A stretch of 64,000 nucleotides of DNA. It comes from Leptospirales bacterium (GTDB lineage Bacteria; Spirochaetota; Leptospiria; Leptospirales; Leptospiraceae). A program made the position numbers and the translations under genes. Below are positions 52,906-62,548 of this stretch, piece after piece. Where the stretch lies: contig JAAFIR010000029.1 of NCBI GenBank assembly GCA_013297885.1, positions 1-64,000 on the forward strand, given 5' to 3'. The notes beneath the pieces are model-generated. The model saw only the letters and a program-made list of their open reading frames with translations, had not been told where the DNA came from and ran no database searches. Each line of letters opens with the position of its first letter. Within the stretch, counting starts at the first letter, position 1.

Positions 52906-53339
52906 TCTTTCCAAACACCTTTTAAATTAGTACAATCAGTTTGGCTAAGAGTTTTATTCCAAATTGGAGAATAATATATTTTTTGTAAATTTGCATTCTC
53001 CGGAAATGAACAAGTTCCAAGTTTGTTTTCTGAGACACAAGTTTTTTCACTTAAACTTCCATTTATTAATTTACAAAATGTGTCATCAGTAGTTAGTTTT
53101 AGTTGATTTCTAAATTCATAACAATTATTTTCACTTGAGATAAAACAAGAATAGTTTGAAGTTTGGCTTCTGGTTCTATCATCTGAAGCCTTTAATAAAA
53201 TTAGTGACTCAGACAAACGATTATCCTTTTTAGTATTTATCTTTGGACAATCACAAGGAATAAGAAAACAAGAATTAAAACTACACAGAATTAATAAAAT
53301 AATTTTTTTTGTAATTTTTTTTTCATAATAGAGTAACAA
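52902..53339 (-). CDS. Cysteine-rich small lipoprotein (paralogue A), start uncertain
   Basis: 145 aa from a TTG at 53339 without SD. The frame carries a lipoprotein signal (KKIILLILCSFNSC or ..FLIPC) and the cysteine pattern YSCFISSENNCYEF, FCKLINGS, TCVSENKLGTCSF and TDCTNLKGVW. An ATG at 53326 opens A9 and is one base out of frame; A10 would give MKKKITKKIILLILC, a far better start. So the gene may be off by a poly(A) slip, be phase-variable, or carry a sequencing error. It overlaps paralogue B by 4 nt. Confidence 0.65.
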   Translation of the reverse strand: MLLYYEKKITKKIILLILCSFNSCFLIPCDCPKINTKKDNRLSESLILLKASDDRTRSQTSNYSCFISSENNCYEFRNQLKLTTDDTFCKLINGSLSEKTCVSENKLGTCSFPENANLQKIYYSPIWNKTLSQTDCTNLKGVWKE

Positions 53340-53340
53340 T

Positions 53341-54165
53341 TTAAATAGGTTCTAAAATTCCCATTTCATTATTTGCAAACCTTCTTTTAGTTTCAGTCAT
53401 TTGTTCTTTTGTGGTCATTACAAATGGACCACCAACAACAAATGGTTCGTTAATAGGAGTTCCTGATGCAAAAATAAAATTGGAAGGTTGGCTACTTGAG
53501 TTGATAAGAAGTTTATCTCCAGATTTTTCAAAATTTATAATTGAAGGTGTACTGATTTTTTTTTCATCAATAATAATTTCACCTTTCATAAGAAATATAA
53601 AAGCCATTTCATAGGAATCAAGCTCAATACTTGAATTTGGCTCTAATTGAATATCAAACAAAAAAGTTTTTGTAACCAATTCAATTGGAGAGATTAAATT
53701 TTTAAACTTTCCTTGAAGAACTCTTAGTTTAATAGTTTCAGTAATATATTCTGGAACATCTTTTGCAAATGCATGAAATGATTTTGGTGAAATTAATCTA
53801 TCTTTATATGAATGATTAATCCAAATTTGAAAGCCATGACAGTCCACACCATGTATTGTTGGAGTTTCTTCATGTTTTACTCCAATTCCAGCTTGAGTTA
53901 CATGTATTCCTCCTGGTTCAATAATACTATAATCTCCAAGACTATCTCGATTTAAAAAAGATCCTTTGCTATTTGGCATCATATAAGTCATAACAGATAT
54001 TCCTGCATGTGGATGAGGAGGAAAAGTGGCTTTGTCCATACGGAATTCAGTAAAAACTAAAAATGGTTCAATTTCAAATTCTTCATGAAATATATCTGCA
54101 GATTTAAAACCCATTTGGTTAAGCATTGGTATTTTTGGTGTAATTTTTTTTAATTTTTTATTCAT
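53341..54165 (-). CDS. Pirin-family bicupin
   Basis: 274 aa. N-terminal cupin with the metal-binding motif PPHPHAGI (about residues 54-61) and GIHVTQAGIGVKHEE with the third His and Glu near residue 103. C-terminal cupin domain less conserved. Pirin-like proteins bind Fe and some are quercetinases, others nuclear-type regulators; activity cannot be fixed. Good SD (aagga 7 nt before ATG). Divergent from the soluble cyclase gene. Confidence 0.9.
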   Translation of the reverse strand: MNKKLKKITPKIPMLNQMGFKSADIFHEEFEIEPFLVFTEFRMDKATFPPHPHAGISVMTYMMPNSKGSFLNRDSLGDYSIIEPGGIHVTQAGIGVKHEETPTIHGVDCHGFQIWINHSYKDRLISPKSFHAFAKDVPEYITETIKLRVLQGKFKNLISPIELVTKTFLFDIQLEPNSSIELDSYEMAFIFLMKGEIIIDEKKISTPSIINFEKSGDKLLINSSSQPSNFIFASGTPINEPFVVGGPFVMTTKEQMTETKRRFANNEMGILEPI

Positions 54166-54402
54166 ATTTTATCCTTGTTACAATTTTATAAATGTGTACA
54201 ATTTTGCAAGAAATCAAAATTAAAAAAAACTTATAAATCTTATTTAATTGTCAAATTCTAAAATATTTTTTTTGATCAGTTCTTTTTTTTTATTTAAATT
54301 GAAAATACACTTAATTCATTCATTTTAAAAAAACTTTTTTTATTCAATTTGCTAATTATATTCTATTTGCTAATAAATTTGAAACAAAAATAATGAATTA
54401 AT

Positions 54403-55767
54403 ATGAATGAAACTTTATTCTCTGAAAGAATTAATAAAATTTTAAATGATAAATCAAAATGGACAAAAGAAATTTCTACAATTTCAAATTGGTTAAAAAA
54501 ATCTGATACATTTAGTAAACATAGAATTAACTTAAAAAAATTAAGTATTGAACTTGGAATTGATTTCAAAATTCTTTGTGGAATTTTTTTAAAAGGTGTC
54601 AAAGAATCAGTATTTCAATTACTCTGGGATATTCATTGCCCGCATTGTAATATGATTACATCTGAACATAATCATCTTTCTGAAATAAGTTCCAATTCAA
54701 ATTGTAAAATGTGTGATATTGAATTTACTCCTGATTTTGTTATGAGAGTTGAATCTAGTTTTACTATGCATCCTGAAATTGAATTAATTGATATTCCACC
54801 ATTTTGTATTCCTCCAAAGAAAATTCCAATTTTGGCAAACTTAGTAACAGAACATGGTCAAACCAAAGAAGTAGAATTTGAATTTACTAAACCAGGAAAT
54901 TATCGATATTTTTGTCCAATTACAAATACAATTGGAAAGCTCTCCGTTATTGATAATGAAGAAAGTTCAACTCAAAAGATGAATATTGAGCAATTAGAAC
55001 ACTCTAAATTTAATTTAAGCAATATGAATTTTAATTTAGGCAAAGTTCTTTTAACACTAACAAATTCATCAGTTCCGTTAAGTGGAATATTTGTGACTCC
55101 TGATGAATTAAATGAACCACTTAGTTTTGAAGATATGGACATTCGAGTTTCAGGATTAGAACTAACTCATATTCCAGAATTTGTAGAAATTTTTGGATCA
55201 GAAACAATTAGCCTCAAAGAAAAAATGACAATTTCTACAATTTCAATATTGTTTACAGATATAACTGGTTCAACAAAAATGTATGAAGAGCTTGGAGATA
55301 TAACTGCTTATAATAATGTTAGAGATCATTTTGAAATTTTAAGTAAAATAATTTCCAAATATGGTGGGAAGTTAGTAAAAACAATTGGTGATTCCGTTAT
55401 GGCATCTTTTTTAGAAGCAGACTTAGCTGTTAAAACTGTTTTTGAATCATTAAAAGAGTTTCATTTGTACAATGAATCCAAAAAAGATAAAGAAAAAATT
55501 AAATTAAAAATGGGTATTCACACAGGAAATTCCATATTGGTAAATTTAAACAATCAATTAGATTATTTTGGAACAACTATTAATACAGCAGCAAGAATTC
55601 AAAATCTATCCAATGAAGAAAACTTTTGTTTATCAGAAAATACCCTAAATTCAAAAAACGTAAAAGAAACTTTAAAAGAAAATGGAATTAAAAAAATTAC
55701 AAAAAAAAATGTTGAACTTAGAGGACTTGCAAATAAACAAACAGTATATTTTGTTCCAACAAATTAA
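54403..55767 (+). CDS. Soluble class III nucleotide cyclase with zinc-ribbon-like N-terminal domain
   Basis: 454 aa, no membrane segment. N-terminal part resembles DUF5939-type cyclase partners, with two Cys pairs CPHC..CKMC (near 84-108) that could bind zinc, and a beta domain to about 280. Cyclase domain about 285-450: ILFTDITGST (metal Asp), LVKTIGDSVMASF (Lys and second Asp), YFGTTINTAARIQ (Thr where membrane ACs have Asp, then N/R). Probably makes cAMP but the base-selecting Asp is replaced. Followed by R11. Confidence 0.85.
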   Translation: MNETLFSERINKILNDKSKWTKEISTISNWLKKSDTFSKHRINLKKLSIELGIDFKILCGIFLKGVKESVFQLLWDIHCPHCNMITSEHNHLSEISSNSNCKMCDIEFTPDFVMRVESSFTMHPEIELIDIPPFCIPPKKIPILANLVTEHGQTKEVEFEFTKPGNYRYFCPITNTIGKLSVIDNEESSTQKMNIEQLEHSKFNLSNMNFNLGKVLLTLTNSSVPLSGIFVTPDELNEPLSFEDMDIRVSGLELTHIPEFVEIFGSETISLKEKMTISTISILFTDITGSTKMYEELGDITAYNNVRDHFEILSKIISKYGGKLVKTIGDSVMASFLEADLAVKTVFESLKEFHLYNESKKDKEKIKLKMGIHTGNSILVNLNNQLDYFGTTINTAARIQNLSNEENFCLSENTLNSKNVKETLKENGIKKITKKNVELRGLANKQTVYFVPTN

Positions 55768-55795
55768 AAGTAAAAATGTATTTAGATTATTTTTT

Positions 55796-55926
55796 GGGCG
55801 AGTTTTTGCCTCGCTAGCTTAAGCAAAAAACAGGCTCTCCTTTTTAGTCAACTTTTTGTTCAATTTAGATTATCCAAAAAACAATCTTAATTTGCAAAAA
55901 GTTGACTTCAAGTCGATCCTTCTCGC
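55796..55926 (+). repeat. Structured two-arm repeat, copy R11
   Basis: Box A GGGCGAG and 3' end CTCGC, so P1 is GCGAG/CTCGC. P2 arm TTTTTGC/GCAAAAA around 55803-55829, box B ACAGGCTCTCC with AGG at 55832-55834, P3 arm AGTCAACTTTTTG/CAAAAAGTTGACT (interior loosely paired), box C CAAGTCGATCCTTCTCGC with CCT at 55918-55920. P4 is AGG/CCT as in R9. It lies between the soluble cyclase and sucB, 28 nt after the cyclase stop. Confidence 0.9.
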
Positions 55927-56030
55927 GGGGCTTTGAAGTATTGAAAAAAGTGATTTACGAAAAAAGGAAATTCTTATTTTGTTATTTTAAGGTAATTTTT
56001 AATACATAAATTAATTCTAGGAAAAATTTA

Positions 56031-57227
56031 ATGGCAGTAGAAATCAAAGTCCCTGAGATGGGAGAATCAATTACAGAAGCAACATTACTCACTTGGTCAA
56101 AAAAAGTTGGCGAAGCTGTTAAAGCAGATGAAGTTCTTGCTGAACTCGAAACAGATAAAGTTACTATGGAAGTTAGAGCAGCAAGCTCTGGAGTAATTTC
56201 TGAGTTAAAGAAAAAAGCTGGAGAAACAGTTAAAGTTCATGAAATAATTGGACTAATTGAAGCTGGAGCAACTGCAACTGTTTCATCAACTCCAACACCA
56301 AAAACAGAAACTCCTGTTGTTGCTCAAAAATCTGACACAAAAAATGAAACTCCATTACCTTCTGCAAGAAAAATGGCTGCTGAAAATAATGTTGACACTG
56401 CAAACATTGCTGGAACTGGAAAACATGGTCAAGTTACAAAAGGTGATGTAATTTCTCATTTAGAATCTAAACCAGTTGTTTCAGCTGAACCTCCAGTTGC
56501 TGTTAGAAAAGCTGTTACCAATTCAGGTGAAAGAGAAACAATTGTTCCAATGTCTAGATTAAGACAAGCCGTTGCAAATAGACTTGTAACTGCTCAGCAC
56601 ACTGCTGCAATTCTAACTACATTTAACGAAATAGATATGAGCGGAGTAATGGAATTACGTGCTAAATACAAAGATAAATTTAAAGACACTCACCAAATTG
56701 GCTTAGGATTTATGAGCTTTTTTACTAAAGCTACAATTTCAGCTCTCAAAGCCTATCCTGCAGTAAATGCTGAAATTCGTGAAAACGATATTGTATACAA
56801 AAATTATTATGATATTGGAATTGCAGTTGGTGGACCAAAAGGCTTAGTTGTGCCAATTGTTCGTGGTGCTGATGAACTTAGTTTTGCTGGTGTTGAATCT
56901 GAAATTATCAGACTTGCAAATCGTGTAAAAGACGGAAAAATTGCACTAGATGAAATGCAAAATGGAACATTTACCATTTCAAATGGTGGAACATATGGTT
57001 CAATGATGTCCACTCCAATTTTAAATTATCCTCAAGTTGGTATATTAGGACTTCATAATATAGTTAAACGTCCAGTTGTGGTAAATGACCAAATCGTCAT
57101 TCGCCCAATGATGTATGTTGCTCTTTCATATGACCATAGAATCATTGATGGAAAAGAAGCTGTATTGTTTCTTGTCAAAATCAAAGAAATGATAGAAGAT
57201 CCTTCTAGACTTTTGATTGAGGTATAA
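56031..57227 (+). CDS. sucB: Dihydrolipoyllysine succinyltransferase (E2 of 2-oxoglutarate dehydrogenase)
   Basis: 398 aa. Lipoyl domain 1-80 with [11 protein letters not shown] (lipoyl Lys), hinge rich in Pro/Thr/Val, E3-binding domain about 108-145 ([15 protein letters not shown].. GQVTKGDV) and catalytic domain with [12 protein letters not shown] (catalytic His/Asp) near the C-terminus. Catalyses the succinyl transfer of the TCA cycle. Its stop overlaps the lpd start (TAATG). Start is an ATG after agga. Uses the sucB-lpd-sucA order rather than sucA first. Confidence 0.95.
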   Translation: MAVEIKVPEMGESITEATLLTWSKKVGEAVKADEVLAELETDKVTMEVRAASSGVISELKKKAGETVKVHEIIGLIEAGATATVSSTPTPKTETPVVAQKSDTKNETPLPSARKMAAENNVDTANIAGTGKHGQVTKGDVISHLESKPVVSAEPPVAVRKAVTNSGERETIVPMSRLRQAVANRLVTAQHTAAILTTFNEIDMSGVMELRAKYKDKFKDTHQIGLGFMSFFTKATISALKAYPAVNAEIRENDIVYKNYYDIGIAVGGPKGLVVPIVRGADELSFAGVESEIIRLANRVKDGKIALDEMQNGTFTISNGGTYGSMMSTPILNYPQVGILGLHNIVKRPVVVNDQIVIRPMMYVALSYDHRIIDGKEAVLFLVKIKEMIEDPSRLLIEV

Positions 57228-58630
57228 TGATGAAAGAATTTGATTATACTGTAATTGGTGCGGGTCCTGGTGGATATGTTTCTGCAATTAGAGCAGCTCA
57301 ACTTGGATTAAAAGTTGCTATCATCGAAAAAAGAAAAACTCTTGGTGGAACTTGTCTCAATGTTGGCTGTATTCCTTCAAAAGCACTTCTAGATTCTTCA
57401 GAAGAATACCACAAAGCAAAACACAAACTTGCAGATCATGGAATTTTAGCTAAAGATGTTAAGCTAGACCTCAAAACTTTACTCGCAAGAAAAGATAAAG
57501 TTGTAAAAGAAGTTTGTGATGGTGTAGATTATTTGATGAACAAAAATAAAATACAAAGATTTCTTGGTCATGGAAAATTAATTTCAAACACTGAAATTGA
57601 AATCACTTCTGAATCTGGAACTGAAGTGATCAAATCCAAACATATCATTTTAGCAACTGGTTCTGTTCCAATTTCAATTTCTGGTTTTGAAGTTGATGGA
57701 AAACAAATTGTAACATCTGATCATGCAATTAATTTACCAGAAGTTCCAAAACATTTAGTGATTATTGGAGCTGGTGTAATTGGTTTAGAGCTTGGTTCTG
57801 TTTGGTCTAGGCTTGGTGCAAAAGTTACAGTTGTGGAACTTCAGGCAAAACTTTTTGGTTCTGCTGATAAACAAATGTCTGCATACGCTCAAAGACTTCT
57901 TGAAGGACAAGGAATCAATTTTTTATTTGAACATAAAGTTACTAGCTTAGATAAAAAGAAAGACAAAGTAGTTGTAAAAGTAAATGACCCAACTGGAAAA
58001 CCTTTAGATGTAGAAGGGGATGTGGTTCTTGTTGCTGTAGGTAGAAAACCATACACAGAAAGTCTTGGACTAAAAGAAGTTGGTGTGGAACTCACTGAAA
58101 GAGGAAGAATCAAAGTTGATACTCATACTTTCAAAACTGCAGTTCCAAATATTTATGCAATTGGTGATGTAATTGATGGACCAATGCTTGCTCACAAAGC
58201 AGAAGATGAAGGCATTGCACTTGCTGAAATGATTGCTGGTCAATCTGGTCATGTTAATTATAATGCTATTCCTTGGATTGTGTACACTTGGCCTGAAGTA
58301 GCATGGGTGGGATATGGGGAAGAAGAGCTTCAAGCACAAGGAATTGAATACAAAGTTGGAAAATCTATGTTCAAATCAAATGCTCGTTCAAAAGCAATGA
58401 ATGAAACTGAGGGACAAGTAAAAGTTTTAGCAGATAAAAAAACAGATAAACTTCTTGGACTATACATAATTGGACCAAGAGCATCTGATATGATAATTGA
58501 AGCTGGAGTTGCTTTTGAATTTGGAGCATCAGCTGAAGATTTAGCAAGAACTGTTCATCCACATCCAACACTTTCAGAAGTAGTTAGAGAAGCAGCAATG
58601 GCAGTTGACAAATGGTCTATACATAGTTAA
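57227..58630 (+). CDS. lpd: Dihydrolipoyl dehydrogenase (E3)
   Basis: 467 aa FAD disulphide reductase. [20 protein letters not shown] loop, redox-active [31 protein letters not shown] loop, and C-terminal HPHPTLSE with the catalytic His-Pro. ATGATG start, overlapping the sucB stop. Supplies E3 to the 2-oxoglutarate dehydrogenase complex and perhaps to others. Second gene of the sucB-lpd-sucA operon. Confidence 0.96.
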   Translation: MMKEFDYTVIGAGPGGYVSAIRAAQLGLKVAIIEKRKTLGGTCLNVGCIPSKALLDSSEEYHKAKHKLADHGILAKDVKLDLKTLLARKDKVVKEVCDGVDYLMNKNKIQRFLGHGKLISNTEIEITSESGTEVIKSKHIILATGSVPISISGFEVDGKQIVTSDHAINLPEVPKHLVIIGAGVIGLELGSVWSRLGAKVTVVELQAKLFGSADKQMSAYAQRLLEGQGINFLFEHKVTSLDKKKDKVVVKVNDPTGKPLDVEGDVVLVAVGRKPYTESLGLKEVGVELTERGRIKVDTHTFKTAVPNIYAIGDVIDGPMLAHKAEDEGIALAEMIAGQSGHVNYNAIPWIVYTWPEVAWVGYGEEELQAQGIEYKVGKSMFKSNARSKAMNETEGQVKVLADKKTDKLLGLYIIGPRASDMIIEAGVAFEFGASAEDLARTVHPHPTLSEVVREAAMAVDKWSIHS

Positions 58631-58639
58631 GGAGTGAAC

Positions 58640-61378
58640 ATGAATTTACAAGCAATGGAATTATACGCAGATAATATTTCTCTTTTGGAAGATTTGTATG
58701 AGCAATACAAATCCAATCCAAACTCAGTTGATAAAGAATGGAAAGATTTTTTTATTTCCCTAGATTCAAATTCGTTAAATGGAAAAAACGGACACCATTC
58801 CCAAGCTCCATTTAAAGATACAGATGCTTCCAATTTTAAAGAAATGGGAGTTATCAATTTGCTTAATGCATATAGAAGACAAGGGCATTTGGCTGCAAAC
58901 CTAGATCCACTTGGAATGCTAAAACCAGATAGAAAATTTATCGAATCCAAATTAAAAAATTTGAGAACCGAAGATTTAGAATCTGAAATTGAATCTGGAA
59001 TTTCATCATTAGGAAAAACAAAACTCAAAAATATAATTGCTTGGTATGAAAAAACTTATTGTGGTTCAATTGGCTCTGAACAATATTATATAGTAAATGA
59101 TGAAGAAAGAGAATGGATTCAAAACAAAATGGAATCCACTGCAAATTCTTATCCACTTGATAAAAAAACAAAACTCAGATTATTTAAAAAAATGTTTGAA
59201 GCAGATTTTTTTGAAGAGTTTCTTGCAAAAAAATTTGTGGGTAAAAAAAGATTTTCACTTGAAGGTGGAGATTCTTTAATTCCAATTTTAGATACAATTG
59301 TGGAAGAAGCTGGGTCTTATAAAATGGACGGGCTTGTAATTGGAATGGCGCATCGTGGTAGATTAAATGTTCTAGTAAACATCATCGAAAAACCAGCTAG
59401 TTTAATTTTTGCTGAATTTGAAGAAAAAATCAACCTAGAAGCAGGAAGTTATGCAGATGTAAAATACCATCTTGGATATTCCAGTGCAATTAAAACTACA
59501 TCTGGCAAAGAAGTAAAACTTTCACTCGCATTTAATCCTTCTCATTTAGAAGCAGTGAATCCTGTTGTGGAAGGTTCAGTTCGTGCAAGACAAGATTTGA
59601 TTAGCGACACAACCAGAGAAAAAATTATGCCAATAGTAATTCATGGTGATGCTGCTTTTGCTGGTCAAGGTGTTGTTGCTGAAACACTAAATCTCATGAA
59701 TCTTGAAGGCTATACAACTGGTGGAACATTTCATATTGTAGTTAATAACCAAATTGGTTTTACAACTCTTCCTGAAGAATCTCGTTCCACTTTATACGCA
59801 ACTGATTTAGCAAAAGGTTTTCAAATTCCAATTTTTCATGTGAATGGAGATGATCCAGAAGCTTGTTATCGTGTAGTAAAAATTGCACACGAATACAGAC
59901 AAAAATTTCATAAAGATGTAATCATTGACCAAATTTGTTATAGAAGACTTGGGCATAATGAAATGGATGAGCCTGCATTTACCCAACCAAATATGTACGG
60001 AATTATTAAAAACCATCCAATTGCTTACAAACTTTATGAAGAAAGTTTAATCAAAGAAGCTTTGGTAACAAAAGCAGAAATAGATGCAATCAAAAAAGAA
60101 GTAGAGTCTAGCCTTGAAGATTCATTTAACGAATCAAAAGCAAAAGATGTAAAAATCAAAGTTGATACAATGCAAGGAACTTGGTCCAAGTTTTCAGCTG
60201 AATCTCTCGACTCTGAGCCAGCAACTAAACTTTTAAAATCTCAACTTAGTTCTATTTTAAAAGCAATGACAACTCTTCCATCAGACTTCACAGGAAATCC
60301 AAAATTAGTAAAACTTCTTGATACCAGAAAAAAAATGGGTGAAGGTGATCAAGCAATTGATTGGGGTTGTGCTGAACATTTATCTTTTGGTTCAATCCTT
60401 GAATCAGGTTTTAAAGTTAGAATTTCAGGACAAGATGCCCAGCGTGGAACATTTACTCATCGTCATGCAGTTCTAGTTGACACAAACACTGGAAAACGTT
60501 TTGCACCACTTTCCAATATTTCAAAAAACCAAGGTGAGTTTGAAGTAATCAATTCATCACTTTCAGAATATTCTGTGCTTGGTTTTGAATATGGTTATTC
60601 ACTTGCAAACCCATCAGCACTTGTAATTTGGGAAGCTCAATTTGGAGATTTTGCAAATACAGCTCAAGTAATTTTTGACCAATTTATCTCTAGCTCAGAA
60701 GTAAAATGGAAAAGAATGAGCGGACTAGTTGTGTTACTACCTCATGGTTATGAAGGACAAGGTCCAGAGCATTCATCTGCAAGACTTGAAAGAATGCTTC
60801 AACTATGTGCAGACAACAACATCCAAGTGGCTAACCTCACAACACCTGCACAATACTTTCATATATTACGTCGTCAAATGCTTCGTAATTACAGAAAGCC
60901 ATTGATTATTATGACTCCAAAAAGTTTGCTTCGTTTGCCAGCTGCAATTTCTTCAATTGACGAACTCACAACTGGTGCTTTTAAAGAAATTCTTTTTGAT
61001 AAAGAAGAGATCAAAAACACCAATCTTAGAAAAATAATTTTTTGTAGTGGAAAAGTGTATTATGATATTTTAGATCAAAGAGAAAAAGCTGGAATCAAAG
61101 ACATCGCAATTTGTAGAGTAGAACAAATTTATCCTTTCCAACATGTTCTTCTAAAAGAAGCTTTGAAAAAATATGACTCTGCAAAAGAAGTTGCATGGTT
61201 ACAAGAAGAGCCACAAAACCAAGGAGCTTGGAGTTTTGTTCGTGACGAAATTGAATCTGAACTAGGTGATAAAAGACTAAAATACTACGGTAGAAAAAAA
61301 TCTTCGAGCCCTGCTGCAGGTCATGTAAAAGTTCACCAAAAAGAACAAGAAGCTTTTATTAAAGAAGCACTTTCGTAA
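58640..61378 (+). CDS. sucA: 2-oxoglutarate dehydrogenase E1
   Basis: 912 aa from the ATG at 58640 with aaggag 6 nt upstream. N-terminal [22 protein letters not shown] docking region, [11 protein letters not shown], ThDP-binding [35 protein letters not shown], and C-terminal [20 protein letters not shown]. Decarboxylates 2-oxoglutarate with thiamine diphosphate and feeds E2. Last gene of the operon, followed by R12 after 6 nt. Confidence 0.96.
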   Translation: MNLQAMELYADNISLLEDLYEQYKSNPNSVDKEWKDFFISLDSNSLNGKNGHHSQAPFKDTDASNFKEMGVINLLNAYRRQGHLAANLDPLGMLKPDRKFIESKLKNLRTEDLESEIESGISSLGKTKLKNIIAWYEKTYCGSIGSEQYYIVNDEEREWIQNKMESTANSYPLDKKTKLRLFKKMFEADFFEEFLAKKFVGKKRFSLEGGDSLIPILDTIVEEAGSYKMDGLVIGMAHRGRLNVLVNIIEKPASLIFAEFEEKINLEAGSYADVKYHLGYSSAIKTTSGKEVKLSLAFNPSHLEAVNPVVEGSVRARQDLISDTTREKIMPIVIHGDAAFAGQGVVAETLNLMNLEGYTTGGTFHIVVNNQIGFTTLPEESRSTLYATDLAKGFQIPIFHVNGDDPEACYRVVKIAHEYRQKFHKDVIIDQICYRRLGHNEMDEPAFTQPNMYGIIKNHPIAYKLYEESLIKEALVTKAEIDAIKKEVESSLEDSFNESKAKDVKIKVDTMQGTWSKFSAESLDSEPATKLLKSQLSSILKAMTTLPSDFTGNPKLVKLLDTRKKMGEGDQAIDWGCAEHLSFGSILESGFKVRISGQDAQRGTFTHRHAVLVDTNTGKRFAPLSNISKNQGEFEVINSSLSEYSVLGFEYGYSLANPSALVIWEAQFGDFANTAQVIFDQFISSSEVKWKRMSGLVVLLPHGYEGQGPEHSSARLERMLQLCADNNIQVANLTTPAQYFHILRRQMLRNYRKPLIIMTPKSLLRLPAAISSIDELTTGAFKEILFDKEEIKNTNLRKIIFCSGKVYYDILDQREKAGIKDIAICRVEQIYPFQHVLLKEALKKYDSAKEVAWLQEEPQNQGAWSFVRDEIESELGDKRLKYYGRKKSSSPAAGHVKVHQKEQEAFIKEALS

Positions 61379-61384
61379 GTTTCT

Positions 61385-61475
61385 GGGCGACTCATCGCTT
61401 CGCGATGACCGAGCTCTCCTTTCTGGTCAAAAAATTGCATAAGCAATTTTTTGACCTCAAGTCGATCTCTGTCGC
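61385..61475 (+). repeat. Structured two-arm repeat, copy R12
   Basis: Box A GGGCGAC and 3' end GTCGC, so P1 is GCGAC/GTCGC. P2 arm TCATCGC-TTC-GCGATGA, box B ACCGAGCTCTCC with GAG at 61411-61413, P3 arm GGTCAAAAAATTGC/GCAATTTTTTGACC, box C CAAGTCGATCTCTGTCGC with CTC at 61467-61469. P4 is GAG/CTC. It starts 6 nt after the sucA stop, so it is a clear candidate for a 3' element of the operon. Confidence 0.92.
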
Positions 61476-61713
61476 TTCGCTGCTTTTGCAATGAAAAATT
61501 TAGAATGTAGAATGAAGAATTTTTGAAACAATCACTACAATAATCCAAATCAATTTTTTCAAAAAATTCTACTCTTCTCAAAAAATTAAAAAAAGAACAT
61601 CCAAAAAGATTATTTAGTTGGAAAAATTTGATTTAAGTTATAAAACTAAATTATATATTTTTAATTTGACCAGAAATTTAAATTCAATTGATTTGAAATC
61701 AGGTAGGTAAATT

Positions 61714-62505
61714 ATGAAAATTCTTTTTTTAACAATATCTTTTTTAATTATTTCTTGTGCATCAGGTCCAACTTATGCGATAAAACATGATCCTAAAGAG
61801 CCAGTATCACAAAGCGAATTAAATCCAAAAAGTAATATAGCAGTATTAAGTTATGTTTCTCTAAAAACCTTTAGCATAGAATATGAAATTCTTTTTGTTA
61901 AAAAAAATTATTTAGCTGAAATATTAGATCCAAAATACTACCAAAAATTATTGCTTGATTCATTAAAAACTAATGCTAATGTAAAAGTTTTGCCATATGA
62001 AGTATTACAAAATTCAGCTAGTTTTAAAGCGCTTCCCCCAGAAGATAAAAACAATCAAGCTGTACATATTTATAATAATGGAATTATTTATTATAAAGAA
62101 GATCAATTTAAACTATTTCCAAAATTTGCTGAAGAAACTAAGAGCGATGCACTATTGTTATTAGAATTTAGCTATGCTTTTACCAATAATCCAAACTCAA
62201 CTATTAGTGAACCAGTTGAAGGGTTAATAACCTATTTAACAATTAATGTTTTTAATAAATCTGGGAAGTTAATTTATTCTAATTTGCATTCTAAAACTAT
62301 TGAAATAGGAAAACCACAAGAAGATCCAGTTGATACAACAATTTCTTCAGTTGCTGATAAAGCTGTAAGTATTTATGCTTTAAATTTTGGGAGTAAAGTT
62401 TCAAAATATTTAGAACCTCATTTAAAAGAACAAAGTAAATTAGTTCTAGAAACAGGATTACAAGCAATGTCTGAAAAATTGAACTTAAAACCTAAGAAAA
62501 AATAA
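61714..62505 (+). CDS. Lipoprotein of unknown function
   Basis: 263 aa with lipobox FLIISC near residue 15. The region DALLLLEFSYAFTNN..YLTINVFNKSGKLIYSNLHSKT has the shape of lipoproteins that form a beta layer, and the C-terminus is helical and Lys-rich. No family is recognised. SD gtagg before the ATG. Followed by a hairpin at 62522. Confidence 0.7.
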   Translation: MKILFLTISFLIISCASGPTYAIKHDPKEPVSQSELNPKSNIAVLSYVSLKTFSIEYEILFVKKNYLAEILDPKYYQKLLLDSLKTNANVKVLPYEVLQNSASFKALPPEDKNNQAVHIYNNGIIYYKEDQFKLFPKFAEETKSDALLLLEFSYAFTNNPNSTISEPVEGLITYLTINVFNKSGKLIYSNLHSKTIEIGKPQEDPVDTTISSVADKAVSIYALNFGSKVSKYLEPHLKEQSKLVLETGLQAMSEKLNLKPKKK

Positions 62506-62521
62506 TTATCTATTTAAAAAG

Positions 62522-62548
62522 TGTTTTGTAAAAAGTAATTACAAAACA
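62522..62548 (+). terminator. Hairpin after the lipoprotein gene; rest of the 378-nt gap empty
   Basis: TGTTTTGTAA and TTACAAAACA form a 10-bp stem with a 7-nt loop, then ttttaaaaatta. Moderate terminator. In the remaining 62549-62883 I see only AT-rich sequence and no gene or repeat. Confidence 0.6.

Noticed and set aside
3010-61475. Integron attC sites as explanation of the two-arm repeats
   Set aside because: Ends do not match GTTRRRY/RYYYAAC, there are two arms rather than one, no integrase is seen, and they are not evenly placed between cassettes.
3010-61475. CRISPR array or simple Rho-independent terminators as explanation of the repeats
   Set aside because: The copies are kilobases apart with no regular spacers; a plain terminator does not need a conserved outer helix, boxes and a second arm, although some copies may end transcripts.
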